64,000 nucleotides of DNA, from positions 4,797,001 through 4,861,000 of the forward strand of contig WPIO01000016.1 in NCBI GenBank assembly GCA_009760855.2. The letters run 5' to 3'. The stretch comes from Cristatella mucedo (taxonomy: Eukaryota > Bryozoa > Phylactolaemata > Cristatellidae). The translations under genes were made by a program, and so were the position numbers. Shown piece after piece: positions 25,090 through 35,955 of the stretch. Numbering within the stretch: position 1 is the stretch's first letter; each line of letters begins with the position of its first letter. The notes under the pieces were generated by a model. That model was not told the origin of the DNA. It did no database searches and worked only from the letters and a program-made list of their open reading frames with translations.

Positions 25090-26060
25090 AATATTTCCAT
25101 CTATAACTCTAAACATCTGAAGACTCAGTTGATGTTAAGAACGAGAGTTTTGTGTAGCCCCCCTCAAAGACTAACCGGCTTTCGCTAGGCATGCGTTTGC
25201 CAAAAGACTTCTTCTCACTCAGCAAAGACAAGGTGACCTCTCTAGATGATTCAGGAAGGCCGTTGATGTAGTAAGTAGCACGGAAGTATCAGGTCTGGAT
25301 GGCGAGAAAAGACGTTCTACATTCTACGGCGGCAAGAGAGTTGATTCCGTTGCGTAAAAATTACATATGCCAGCTCAACAGACTATGAATTGTATAGCCT
25401 CTTATAATAATCGTATGGAAACGAAGAAATAGTATTGCTAATGTTGTCCATACAGAATCAAAGATCACGAGTAGACTTTAACTGCTAGCAGCAATTCGGC
25501 TAGTGATAATAGATTCAAGCCACCGTGAGTCTTGTGGGTCACCGGAAGAAAATAACTCTATGTCCGTTGATCGACCGGAAGTAGCTTCTTCAGCAAAAAA
25601 GGCATGGCAGAACCACTGCAATTTGTTAGCTAGCCTTGAAACCATATTCGTCGCAAGCTGCGGAGGCAAAATGGCTTTTTTGGTGGTACAGGCAATATTC
25701 GAAATCATCTAGGCTATGCAGTACCTCGGAGCTGATTATAAGAAAACGTGAAAACCACCGTGGTTGACTTCCCTAATTTTAGACAATGATAGGACGCGTG
25801 GCTAACTGAGGAGGCGGTCTTCTTGATGAGCAATTTAAAATTAAGACAGCTGTCAAGAAGACGCAAAAATTCGAGAAAGCGGTACGGTCGTCAACAGTAT
25901 CAGCTATTAAAAGAGCAGCCTTCCAGTCCTGCTACACGTTATCGGTATTCTAAGCATAGCACTTTAGTTTTTATCTTGTTTAGCTTTAGGAAATTTCCCG
26001 ACATCCAGGATGGAATGTTTACAAGGTTAGCATTAACTTAACCAGTTGATTCCGTTCAGC
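25090..26060 (-). mobile_element. Degenerate LINE-B copy
   Basis: In reverse it preserves the order of LINE-B landmarks: CGAGAGTTTTGTGTAGC, GTAGTAAGTAGCACGGAAGT, GTTGCGTAAAAATTAC, GTGAGTCTTGTGGGTCA, CTAGCCTTGAAACCATATTCG and TTTCCCGACATCCAGGATGG. Several deletions and many substitutions make it old. Confidence 0.65.
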
Positions 26061-26265
26061 AGATCACTTCAGCTGATTCAGATGGCTTATGTGACATTCC
26101 TGAAACAAAGGACCTAGAGCAAGTCCTATGCGGTACTTAATGATGCACTACTTTGGCGTACGCATTAATCTAGCAAAAAATTGGCCGTCGGAGACAGGCG
26201 TAGCACGAACGTAAGTAAGGGTGCGTAAGTAAGTAAGCGTGGCGCGAACGCCAGGGCACGTGCCT

Positions 26266-26372
26266 CATTTTGTCACGTACCTCCCTACGTTACGTGACTT
26301 CGTTGGTCACGTGTCTCCATCCGTCACGTGTCTTCGTTGATCGCGTGCCTTTCTCTGTCACGTGTATTGGCC
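26266..26372. repeat. 17-bp minisatellite with CACGTG cores, about 6 units
   Basis: Units start GTCACGTACCTCCCTAC, GTTACGTGACTTCGTTG, GTCACGTGTCTCCATCC, GTCACGTGTCTTCGTTG, ATCGCGTGCCTTTCTCT and GTCACGTGTATTGGCCA. Two units form a perfect E-box palindrome inside TCACGTGT. Confidence 0.85.
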
Positions 26373-26866
26373 AGGTAGATAACGTAGGTCCGTCGTGCTC
26401 TAACGATCCATCAAATGGTGCTCTGCTTTTTTCCATTTAAAGCGATACATGAGTTCATGCCCTATTAAAGGCAACTGCCGTAATTAGAAGTTATCATTTG
26501 AGCTTAGAAGAAACTAAGATTCATCCAGGCCTCGGCCGAGTTTGTCTCCGCAAGCCAATGCATTGCGGTCGGAGAGAAGCGGCATGAACGGCCAGAGAGC
26601 GGAGCGGTTTGTGGATTTGTGCTTTAATAATGCCGTCACGACAATCATGTCAACTTAATATTATTATGACTGCGACGGCTAAAAAGACTGCCGCCATTTC
26701 TCAGATAAAAATGAAAGGTCACTGCCGGTTTTAACATTCATGCGAGCCACTGAGACAAATTTAAGGCCTAGCTGTCAAGTGTTAAGGAGCCTATCACGTG
26801 ACAGGCTCCTCTTAGTGAGTGCCGCCAGCGCCTTTGGACGTCGTTGAGTTCCGAACGGAGTGTAGC
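26373..26866. other. Spacer, nothing recognised
   Basis: Short inverted match around 26793-26808 (TATCACGTGACAGGCT). No gene seen. Confidence 0.4.
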
Positions 26867-27268
26867 GGTGCACTGAGACCCTTACAGCCGGTGCAAAACC
26901 TGGCAGTTATATTTGTCAGTCGTGAGCGTTGCAGTTACCACATCTCACCACTTCTTGCCGACCTGTGCTGGCTCCCCGGCAACCAACGCATTGACTTCAA
27001 GGTTTTGTCACTCACTTTTAGGTTCCTTTGTTCCTTGGCTCCAGACTACCTATTAGATCTACTCCCCCACCAGACCAAGCCTCTTACCGCCCACTTTTTG
27101 GAGTCTGACTGTTTACTTATACCTCGTACAAATCTCAAATCCATTAGAGACCATGCCTTTAGCTCGTATTATCACAAAGCCTGGAACTCCCACCCGACTA
27201 GCATCATGACATCTCCTGACTTGTCCATATTTAAAAAGAAACTAAAAATGTACCTATTTATCACAAGC
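26867..27268 (+). mobile_element. LINE-A C-terminal coding fragment, interrupted by SINE-1
   Basis: Frame 26819-27313 contains LQPVQNLAVIFVSRERC, SPLLADLCWLP and NQRIDFKVLSLTFR, the usual LINE-A end of ORF2. The element continues after the SINE at about 27415. Confidence 0.9.
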
Positions 27269-27402
27269 AGGTTAGGTCAAGTGGTTAAGGTGCTCGCCCC
27301 GACCAAGGTCTGACTGAGGTCATGGGCTCGAGCCCCGAGGCAAATGTGATGCACCTCAGTAGAGATTAAGTTCCCTTGGGGTACCATGCAAATGAATTAC
27401 TT
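27269..27402 (+). mobile_element. SINE-1 nested in LINE-A
   Basis: GGTTAGGTCAAGTGGTTAAGG head, GCTCGCCCCGACCAAGG, GGGCTCGAGCCCC and the hairpin tail with AAATGAATTA. The LINE-A text resumes just beyond, with a possible short target duplication (ATCAC on both sides). Confidence 0.9.
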
Positions 27403-27414
27403 AATTTTGCTTTA

Positions 27415-27672
27415 ATCTAATCACGGCATGTTTTGGTCCCTGCGATTTGTCCTTTGCGTGTTTATGCGCACTGGCACTGTGCATGCTGCCAATAACCATG
27501 CATGCATGCTGACTGTGTGCACGTCACACCTAAGCATGTTATTCTTGTTGTTTATTGAGCACGCTACCACTAAGCATTTGATCGCGCTTCCTTTGCAGCA
27601 GATGTAAAGTGCCTAGAAAGAGATTGAATTCTCTAAAAGCGCTGTATCAAATGCATTGTTGTTATTATTATT
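27415..27672 (+). mobile_element. LINE-A 3' tail, continuation after the SINE
   Basis: GTCCTTTGCGTGTTTATGCG, GTGCATGCTGCC, the spacer, hairpin (GTGCCTAGAAAGAG...AAGCGCTGTATC) and TTATTATTA. Confidence 0.88.
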
Positions 27673-28234
27673 CCCTTCGCTCTGAACTGAACGGCACAGG
27701 TAGCAGGCTTGTAGCAGTGCCAGTCACAGCCGACGCGCGACAAATGTTAGTGAAGCCCCGATCATTGCAGTCACGCCTACCAACTTGTGGTTGCAGCGCC
27801 AAGGTTCACGCACATATGTGGGTCGAAACGGAATGCAGCAGTCAAGAGGAGCGCCAATGCCTCGTGATAAAACAAATACGTATCCACAGCGCAGAAGTAC
27901 ATCTAGCAGCGACGGCGGGTGTCAGGCGATCAACTGGAGCCACGACGTGCAATAACTCTCTTGCCGCTCAACTGCCAGGAGGGCAACTCAGCTTGCGTGT
28001 CAAAGCCATCTCCAGAAGCACGATTCCTTACCAATCACTTGGATATGGCTTGCTCAAAGTCTTGGCCATGGTAGTCGCAAAATCTATTCCAGCCATTGCC
28101 ATTCGGGAACTTCATACAGTTAACAGCAGTCGTCCTGATTTCAATGAGTTCACAGGCCGCCATTTCAGTTTACTCTCTCCGCGCATTAGCTGAGAGGAAA
28201 AGCTGAAAGCTTCGACCACGTCACAGAAGGAATG
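27673..28234 (+). other. Unexplained open frame between two LINE-A tails
   Basis: A plus frame stays open from the LINE tail at 27609 to 28193, about 170 codons in single-copy sequence. It has mixed composition and no signal peptide, span or motif I recognise, and no in-frame ATG outside the LINE tail until the middle. It could be an exon or chance. Confidence 0.2.
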
Positions 28235-28512
28235 ATAATTATAATAATAATAATAATAACAAAAATACACTTGATAATGCGCCTTCAGGGAACTCACTCT
28301 CTTTCTAGCCGCCGTTACATTCTCTGCAAAGAAAACACGGTCTAATGGTGAGTGGGATGGTGTTTGATAAGCAACATGAATAACATGGTTAGGTATGACA
28401 TGCACAGCGTCAGCGAGCTAGTGTGATTAGTGGCAGCACGCACATTGTCGGCACGCATAACCACCTAAAGGACGAATCACAGGGATTCGCTAAATGCTGT
28501 CATAAATAGACC
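28235..28512 (-). mobile_element. LINE-A 3' tail, minus orientation
   Basis: Begins with TTATAATAATAATAATAATAA, then the hairpin in reverse (ATAATGCGCCTTCAGGGAAC), AAACAACATG-type spacer and GGCAGCACGCACATTG, ending near AAATGCTGTC. Confidence 0.85.
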
Positions 28513-28685
28513 CGTTTTTAATTACAGCTTCCGCGTGGACGCGGTCGGCGCGAAGGCACTTCGTTTCGCCTGCAGCCAACAGCGCATTGAGAGCGGAATA
28601 GCCCATCACTTGCCCATCGACTGGCTAATTGGCTCGCTCGTCGCTCGTAATAATAATGGTAATACAACACATTCGTTTAGCGCCG

Positions 28686-28834
28686 AGCTGGTTAGGTCCA
28701 GCGGTTAAGATGCTCGCCCCGACTAAGGCCTGGCTAAGGTCGTGAGCTCAAGCTCTGAGGCATATGTGAAGCGCCTGAATAGAGATTGAGTTCTCTTGGG
28801 GCGCTATACATACGAAACATATTATGAATTACAT
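28686..28834 (+). mobile_element. SINE-1
   Basis: GGTTAGGTCCAGCGGTTAAG head, GCTCGCCCCGACTAAGG, altered B box (GAGCTCAAGCTCTG) and the hairpin tail GCGCCTGAATAGAG...GGGGCGCTATACA. Confidence 0.9.
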
Positions 28835-30534
28835 ATGAGAACCGAATCTCTGCCTAAGCACTTTACAGATGCTATGTGGACAGCACAACCACATGATTGG
28901 TGGGAACATCCGCAAACAGCAGACATCTTGTAAGCACGTACATGCTCCTCCTAAGGAACCCCCTAAAGCTGTAATAAATATGTGACTGTAAAACTTCTTT
29001 TTAAATATCGTCGTCAGAAGACGTTGTGACGCTGGCTCACCCAGCCGCCATCTACGTCTCTGCATTTTATCAGTCTCCCACTGCTTGCAGTACCCGAAGC
29101 TGGTTCAAAATCTGAAAATGGCGAACCATTTTGCAATAGGTACCCTTTCGTCGTAGAGGCAAGGAACAGGGTGGTGTTCAATAGCGCCAGGTATACCGGC
29201 TTTCTAATCAATGACAGAAACGCAAATCCGAAAAAAATTCGTGCATTCGCGCGCTCGCAGCCACGATGCGGCGGCGCTGGCAACCAGCCCAGCAACGGCA
29301 GACCGCGCGGTTTGACGCATTCTGTGCGATTTTGTGCATCCGAAGCGTCGATGCGTCGATTGCGTCCGCTCAGTTTAACGGCAGTCTGCATTTCTCACTT
29401 GCAATAACGTCTAGGAGGCTCGCTGGATTCATCTGTGAACAAGCGGACGTCTCCAGCAACTGGCAGTATCAAATAGGCACTAGTACTACTACGCCACTTC
29501 TACGCGCTGGACTCAGACAGAGAGACCTCGGACGAAGAAGGGAGCAGCGTGCGACGCCCACTGAAATAGTAGTCCGGCGCGCCCTTTATACCGGAAGGAA
29601 AAGCTTTTGGGAAATGCTGCGAGCCTCGAGAGCTTGCACTTTTTCTGACAGCCGAAGGCGGCACGCTCTGATCTTGTAGAGCAAAATCCGAAAGACCGCG
29701 AGCGAGATACGAGATGCCGACCGACGGCTCCGACGTCAGCTCGCCGCCGTTGGACCAATTTTCGTGAAACCCCCTCGGCTCGAGCTCAGCTGCCACCTGC
29801 GACGATAGTACGGCTACGCTGGGACGACATATACGATGCCTGATTGCAAACGCGACGCAGCATCATCGGATCTAGTCGATGCGTCGAGCTAGCGGGTTTT
29901 CGAGCCGCACTTTTGTCATCAATCAACTTTTGTCATCGCCGCAAGCCGCGCTTCACCCGCGCGGCTTGCGGCGCGGGGCGATCGAGCGGTGCCGCTAGCA
30001 GCCAATGGGAGGCGAGGTTGGGCGGTCCTTCAGTCGGCGCACACCTTGCTAATGGCCTCCAGTCACCGCCCACCCAGTGGGGAGCTCGTTGGCCAGCGTC
30101 ACATGCTGCTCGCTAGAGGTGCGCGAGCGCGCGCGAGAGCGAGATGCCCGCGAGCAACTGCGCCGCCGTCGCGGCAGACGCGCTCCTCTCAAAATAGCCA
30201 CGAATGCGCTGAAAGTCGGCCAGGAATGCAAGTTTTATCTAGGGAATGCACCAATCGTCTCGCCATTGAATCTCGTCGCTCGCTAGCGACACCGATTGAG
30301 GGGGCGTCAAGCGTATGCTTGCACGGCGCGACGGTCACATTAGGCAAAGGGACATTTCTCGCTGACCGGATTAGCCTCGACGTTCCTGAGAGCGAAACGC
30401 GACGTTATTGTGGCTCCACGCCTGACGCCGACGGTGAATTGCCGAATTTGCGTCTGATAAACCTAATAATAAGCAGACGAGCCTCTAAACCATCCTCGGA
30501 CTTTGAAAGCCACGAGACTAACAGGACTGAACAA
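28835..30534. other. Spacer with a CpG-rich island at about 29.2-30.4 kb
   Basis: Many overlapping frames on both strands in the GC-rich part, the longest being 247 codons at 29989-30732, which runs into the purine tract. None shows a signal peptide or membrane span, and I support no gene here. Confidence 0.4.
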
Positions 30535-30750
30535 GAGGAAGCAGAGGTAGACAGGATGGGGTGGAGGAGGAGGAGGTGGAGGAGGTGTAAATCAGTGAAG
30601 AGAAGGAGGAAGAGGTGGAAGAGGGTAAGAAAGAGGAGGAGGAATAAGAGGAGTAAGAGAAGGATGAGGCAGAGGAGGAGGAGAAGGTGGATAAGGGGAG
30701 AGGGAGAAAGCATAAGAGGAGGAGAACGATGAGGGAGAAGGAGGGAGGAA
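30535..30750. repeat. Polypurine GGA/GAA-rich tract
   Basis: About 200 bp nearly free of pyrimidines on plus, made of AGG, GAGG and AAGG units. Its mirror-type counterpart, a polypyrimidine tract, lies at 48.5-48.8 kb. Confidence 0.9.
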
Positions 30751-31607
30751 GTGATCGGTCTTCAACTAAGTGTGTCAGAGTAGCTTCAGCAAGTAGTTAT
30801 GAGTATTGAAATGGCGCAGCACTAATCCAGCCAGATTATTAGTAGTATTATTTATTCGTCATTCCTGGATTGCAATGGTTAGGAACCGATTGCGCTCGTG
30901 ATATTTTATTGCGAAGGCTGCGTACAAGCAAAAGCCGTCTCATTAGCAGTGAGTTGTGCTACGGGTGTACGCCTTGGCATTTGATCTGAGTTTAGCCCTA
31001 GGCCACTGGACAGTCGTACGAGAGTTGTTACGCTTTGTGGCCGATTTTGACCGCCTGCAATTGTCCGTTGCGGTCTAATAGACCTTTGTACGCTAAGGAT
31101 GCGATCTAGTTATCGCATGAGATGGATGTTACTCGTTTCAGCTACTAGTACGCAACTTTTCGCATAGTTTCTTGCATTGAGCCTGCACCTACATCCATTC
31201 GACACGTGAATTTGAGGCTCAGTGCTTCGCAGGGGGTCGTCGCGAACCGGCCGTTACTAGAACCGCTACGAGCCCAGTGCTTGGACTCTAATTGTGACCA
31301 GACACAGAAGTCAGTACATGCGAAATAGAACAGCATTCTTTCATTTTACATAAAAGCTCTTACGTCGGCTTATCAAAAACTGTTAATTGAAATACGTGAA
31401 ATGCACGATCTGGTTATTTTCAACTGCGAAAACGGACGACCTCTCCCTGCTCTTGCACAGGGATGGCCATCTTTGCGTCGGCAGCCTACCAGCACCCGCT
31501 CGCTGTCTTCTTCGTTCAGCGGACGTTCACTTAAGCTTTACAGGGCTGTACAGGTAAAGGGTCAGCGAATCCTTACGTTCCGTGCCTATGGTTATTGGCT
31601 ACCGTAC
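30751..31607. other. Spacer, nothing recognised
   Basis: The frame at 31401 on plus runs into the CT tract and is not credible. Confidence 0.4.
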
Positions 31608-32178
<571 letters not shown>

Positions 32179-32180
<2 letters not shown>

Positions 32181-32879
32181 AAGATCACTCTGTGCCAGTT
32201 CAACTTGTGAAAGGACGGAGGTGCGGTGAGCTGCCGCAATTCCGTAGCATGCCGCGCGCGTCTGGTGGCACCGCGAGGGCAGAGATTCCAAGCCAGATGC
32301 CAGCTGCCAGAACGCCGGTCTAGTAAAGAAAATGCCGCCAGCCTGGCGTTGCTACGTTAAGACAGTATATTGCAAAGCCACCTGCTGCGACTAATGACAG
32401 AAAGGCCTCGCGGCGAGCGGAGGACTTTCAACTCCCTCCCCGCTGTGCATCTGCGGCACAGCTCGATCCGCGAGCAGTGCTGCGGCGGCGCAGGCGGTGG
32501 CGGCGGCGGCGGTAATTAGAGCCCACCCAGTGGAAATCCGCAGTCGGTAAGCATGCATACTTCTTAGGTCCTAGAGAGCCGCCGTTGGCCATCAAGGTGA
32601 AGAGTGTGAGCCGGCAAGCGTTGCTCGCGCGTAGCCATCGCTCGCCGAGCCCTGAGAGCGCGCGGCGACTGCTCGTACTTCCGCAGCTTCTACTTAACTC
32701 CGTTTTAGCCGCCGGCCGGCGTGAGAGCTACTGACGCTTGCTGTAGCAGTGGAGATTTCAGAGGAGATAGCTGGAGTACTGTAAGCTAAAGAAAAGCGCA
32801 CAAGTCGGCTTGCTCGATAGCCCCGGAACGGTGGCCAAAGCTAGAAGCTAGCCGATGATTAAACGACCTTCGACCTTGC
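32179..32879. other. GC-rich spacer with a short GGC run
   Basis: A (GGC/GGT)n run lies at about 32490-32512. No gene is recognised. Confidence 0.4.
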
Positions 32880-33010
32880 GCAGCCTCAAGGAAGCCGCAG
32901 TAGCGGCTGTCTCCAGCGCATGAAGCGACGGCAGTACGCGACGGCACGCCGCTGCAGGGCTCGAACGCACGGCCTTGGTCGTGTAGGGCAAGCACCCTAA
33001 ACTCAGGGAA
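32880..33010 (-). mobile_element. Degenerate SINE-2-like copy
   Basis: On minus: TTAGGGTGCTTGCCCTACAC, ACGACC, B box GTTCGAGCCCTGCAG and the body text GCGCTGGAGACAGCCGC. The tail is not clear. Confidence 0.5.
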
Positions 33011-33086
33011 CTACGAATCGTCGCCCAAACCCACCCACCCGCCCGCTAGCAGCTGCCTGCCAGCGTCAGGCCGCCGCTAAACTATT

Positions 33087-33130
33087 AGTTTGGTCCAGTT
33101 CTAAATGTGCTCGCCCGACCCAGATCTGAC
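33087..33130 (+). mobile_element. SINE-1 head fragment
   Basis: TTTGGTCCAGTTCTAAATG, TGCTCGCCCGACCCAGATC. Only the 5' part of the tRNA-like head is present. Confidence 0.6.
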
Positions 33131-34245
33131 CGGTGACAATTTCCAAGCGACGATCTCCCGGTGGTTCAGATTGGCAATTCGAGCGGAGGTGCGCGTTCCG
33201 AGAGACCACGAGAAACTGCGAGATGCGGCTAAAGAGATATTGGTAGGCGGCGCGTTGGCGAGAGATGCCTTAGAAAGCAGAGTTCGAGGTCAAGAAAAGG
33301 TCGGCGACAACCAGAGCAGCGACGGCGCCTAATGCATCGGCGACGCGAGCGCTTGCGGCGCGCGGCGCTGATTGAGCCGCGCCGTCGCCAAATGTCGTGA
33401 AGTGCTTTTGCGCTTCAATAGACACTTCATTCGTGGTCCATATTAGTCCTGTTATAAGGGAGTTAGCGCCGCCGCCGCCGCCACCGCCGCCGCCGCCGCC
33501 ACCGGTTTGCTTATGCCGACGGTCACGCGGCCATCTCGCCGAACGAGGCCACGTGGTCCGCGGCGCCCGCTTGCTCTCGCGAGTCGCCTCTCCCTCGCCG
33601 CCGCCGCTAGCCTTTCACCGGCAATCGCCCGCTCTTCTACCCACCATCGCGGCATTCCGGATCGGGCGGCGCGGGGGCGGCGGCGAAGTACAAGCGATCG
33701 GCGGCAGAAGCGGGCGAACGCGCCTCGCTCGTCGGAATGTTCAGCGCGCGTGCCCGCTCGAGTGATCCCGGTAGAGAGCGCGCGTCAAACGTGGTAAGGC
33801 ATCAGACTACTGCAAAGACGCTGTTTCTGCGATCCATCTGCGACTCGCCACCCGCTTCTCCGGCGGCTACGGATCGCGGTCGAGCGCACGCGGCGCGTTC
33901 TATCCGGCGCTGACGTGGCAAGCGCGCCCGCTTCGCCGTAATGCGTCGCCGAGCGCTCGCTCCAGATGCCGCCGCCGCCGCTCGCACTCGGTAGCTCACA
34001 CCGCTTCTGCCGCACACAGAGAGCGCTATTCGATTGTCGGCGAAATCCGAGCGCTCCGTCGCTCCTTGGTCGATCCAAGGGCCAGTGCGGCGAGCACATC
34101 GCGAGACATTGCGATACCCGGTCTATTTCACGTACGGGACACACGGCTTCTTCGTCTGCAGCAGCTCGTCGCTCCACGCAGCGGGCACCTTCGCGAGCGC
34201 CGGCATCAGAGGCGACGGCGGCTAGAGCTACGTCGCTCAGGCTGC
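33131..34245. other. CpG-rich island downstream of gene 2
   Basis: Very GC-rich with a CCG/CCA run at 33466-33503. Numerous overlapping frames exist on both strands with no supported exon. I found no AATAAA for gene 2 here, so its 3' end is unknown. Confidence 0.45.
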
Positions 34246-35363
34246 CTAGACCGTCGTCTCCTCGTCCTCCTCAGCGATGGCGCTCAGCTCCTCGAAAGAT
34301 CGCGGGTGCTCGTCGGGTGCCTGCGGGCGGGGCCGGTCGTTGTGAAAACTCAGAGCGGTGTAGCGTAATACCTCGTATGGTGACATCTCGTCCTCAATCT
34401 CCTCCTGCCGCTGCTGCTGCATCCGCCGGTGGCCAGTCGGCGGTCGACGCCTCCCGCGCGCGTCCGGGCGCCGACATCGGTGTATCTCGCGGCGCAGCGC
34501 GCGGACCATATCACCCTGGCGCTCTGGTGGTGCCGCCTCGCCGCCTGCGCCACCGCCGCCGCCGCCGCTGTCGCCACCGTCTCCTGCTCCTCCGCCCGTG
34601 CAGGAGCAGGCGCCTCGCGTGCAGTCGTCGGTGTAACGGCACCAGCCCACGCAGCAGCAGATCCCGACCGGACCGAGCACGAAGAACGCAATAATGGCGC
34701 TGAGCTCGAACGGGATGCCGACGAGGGGCGCGCGTGGCGACGATTCGAAATGGCCACCTTGCCAGTCTAGTGGCGGCGGCGCGCTCACGTTCCACCGGGA
34801 GAAGAAGATTGGCAACCGCGCCGCCGCCGCATCTAAAATGCGAGGAGAAGTATGCGATGCGGCGAAGTGAGCGCGTCGGGCTGCCCCTGCCGGCGACCAG
34901 CTCGCTCAGCGCCGCTAGCGATGCGTTCCTCGAGCAAGCGCTCGGCCGCCTCGTCGCTGGAAGTCAGAAGTCACTCCCTTGCGAGCGCATCGATTCGAGG
35001 GCTATAGCCTTGGACAACGAACTGTTTGCGACCGGAAGGACATGCAATATTGCGCTTCCAATCAAGTCTGGCGTCTCTAGGGAAAATTGCGAGCGCACGG
35101 TGTTTCTCTGCATCTGTGAAACGCGCGCGCTCTCCTCTGCGCCTTGACGTCACGCGCCCAGCACTCGCGCGAGTCTCAATCGCCCATTTGGCGTTGGCGT
35201 GCGTACCTGCGGTTCCGCGGGGCTCGCTTGCGTTCTCTCTGTAGACCTCGGTCGTCGAGGGACGTAGACTTTCCGCGAATTCCAGGGGTGAAGCAGTGGG
35301 TGCCGCCATGCCGCACGATAAAGCTCCTGCGAGCAGGAGCGACAGGAGCAATTTTCGCAGCAT
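34246..35363 (-). CDS. Gene 2: two-exon single-pass membrane protein with ITIM-like and PDZ-ligand motifs (predicted)
   Basis: Exon 1 is 35363-35207. Its ATG starts a strong signal peptide (MLRKLLLSLLLAGALSCG). It ends at donor GCAG|GTACGC in phase 1. Exon 2 is 34766-34246, entered at CCACTAG|AC in phase 1 behind a CTTCTTCTCCC tract. The joined frame is 678 nt, 225 residues. The mature ectodomain is short (about residues 20-72) with a sequon NAS at 44. One span lies at about 74-94 and is followed by a Cys-rich junction (CCCVGWCRY). A Gly-rich linker and a basic segment come next. Near the end is SPYEVLRYTAL (Tyr 183 and 188), two overlapping S/L-x-Y-x-x-L motifs. The last four residues, ETTV, fit a class I PDZ ligand. 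Type I topology is inferred. The family is not recognised; a signalling or sorting receptor is an inference. Confidence 0.65.
34767..35206 (-). other. Intron of gene 2 (440 bp, phase 1)
   Basis: GT at 35206-35205 and AG at 34768-34767. GC-rich; frames within it are open by composition. Confidence 0.55.
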
Positions 35364-35416
35364 CTTCGCCGGCGGTCCGTCAGCCGAGAAGGCCTACTGT
35401 CGCCGCTGCCGCGCCC

Positions 35417-35422
35417 TATTAA
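35417..35422 (-). promoter_or_regulatory. Gene 2 TATA-like box
   Basis: TTAATA on minus, 54 nt before the ATG, in a GC-rich setting (GTTAATAGGGCGCGGC). Position suits a core promoter with a short 5' UTR. Confidence 0.4.
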
Positions 35423-35424
35423 CA

Positions 35425-35770
35425 CTTCACCCGACCCACCGCTGCGGAGCGCGGAGCGTGCCCGAGGCCGACCGTGGGGGCGGAGACGCGGCTGTCTCGC
35501 GCTCATCCTCGTGACCGCAGCGACCACCGAACTCCAACGCCTTGGGGGATAATTGCCACCGACACTACTCTCGCGCGCGCCCGCAGCACTTGCATGTGCC
35601 GAGGGCAAATGTTTGCGAGCGAACGAGGGAATGAATCGGCGGAGTGCGTGCGTCGGAGCGTCGGGTGGCCTCGAATTCCGTAATCATTTTCGCAAATCGG
35701 TCCGTTACACTGGAATGGCTCCAAGAAGGGCTGCGCGCGACACGTGACCATTGGCTGCAGCGAAAATAAA
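35425..35770. other. CpG-rich upstream region of gene 2
   Basis: GC-rich sequence between the gene 2 promoter and a SINE-2 copy. No gene is supported. Confidence 0.4.
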
Positions 35771-35955
35771 TAAAAAATAAATCCTACCTGATTAAACAGC
35801 CTCTTTTTGTATTGCGACAGAAGAGCCATTAGGGCTATTACCGCCGCTTGCAGTGGCGATAAAGAGTCACCCATTGCAGGAATCGAACCCACGACCTCGG
35901 GACCGAGGTCGCGAAAGTAACCGCCTTAGCTAGTGTGTCATCACGGCTCACCAAT
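35771..35955 (-). mobile_element. SINE-2, near full length
   Basis: On minus: GATGACACACTAGCTAAGG, GGTTACTTTCGCGACC, then GGTCCCGAGGTCGTGGGTTC with the B box GGTTCGATTCCTGC, body GCCACTGCAAGCGGCGG and tail GTCGCAATACAAAAAGAGG. Confidence 0.9.

Noticed and set aside
29989-30732. 247-codon plus frame
   Set aside because: The first part is GC-island sequence and the second is a polypurine tract giving Arg/Lys runs.
33966-34694. 242-codon plus frame opposite gene 2
   Set aside because: It is the antisense shadow of gene 2 exon 2, which has the splice, signal peptide and span evidence.
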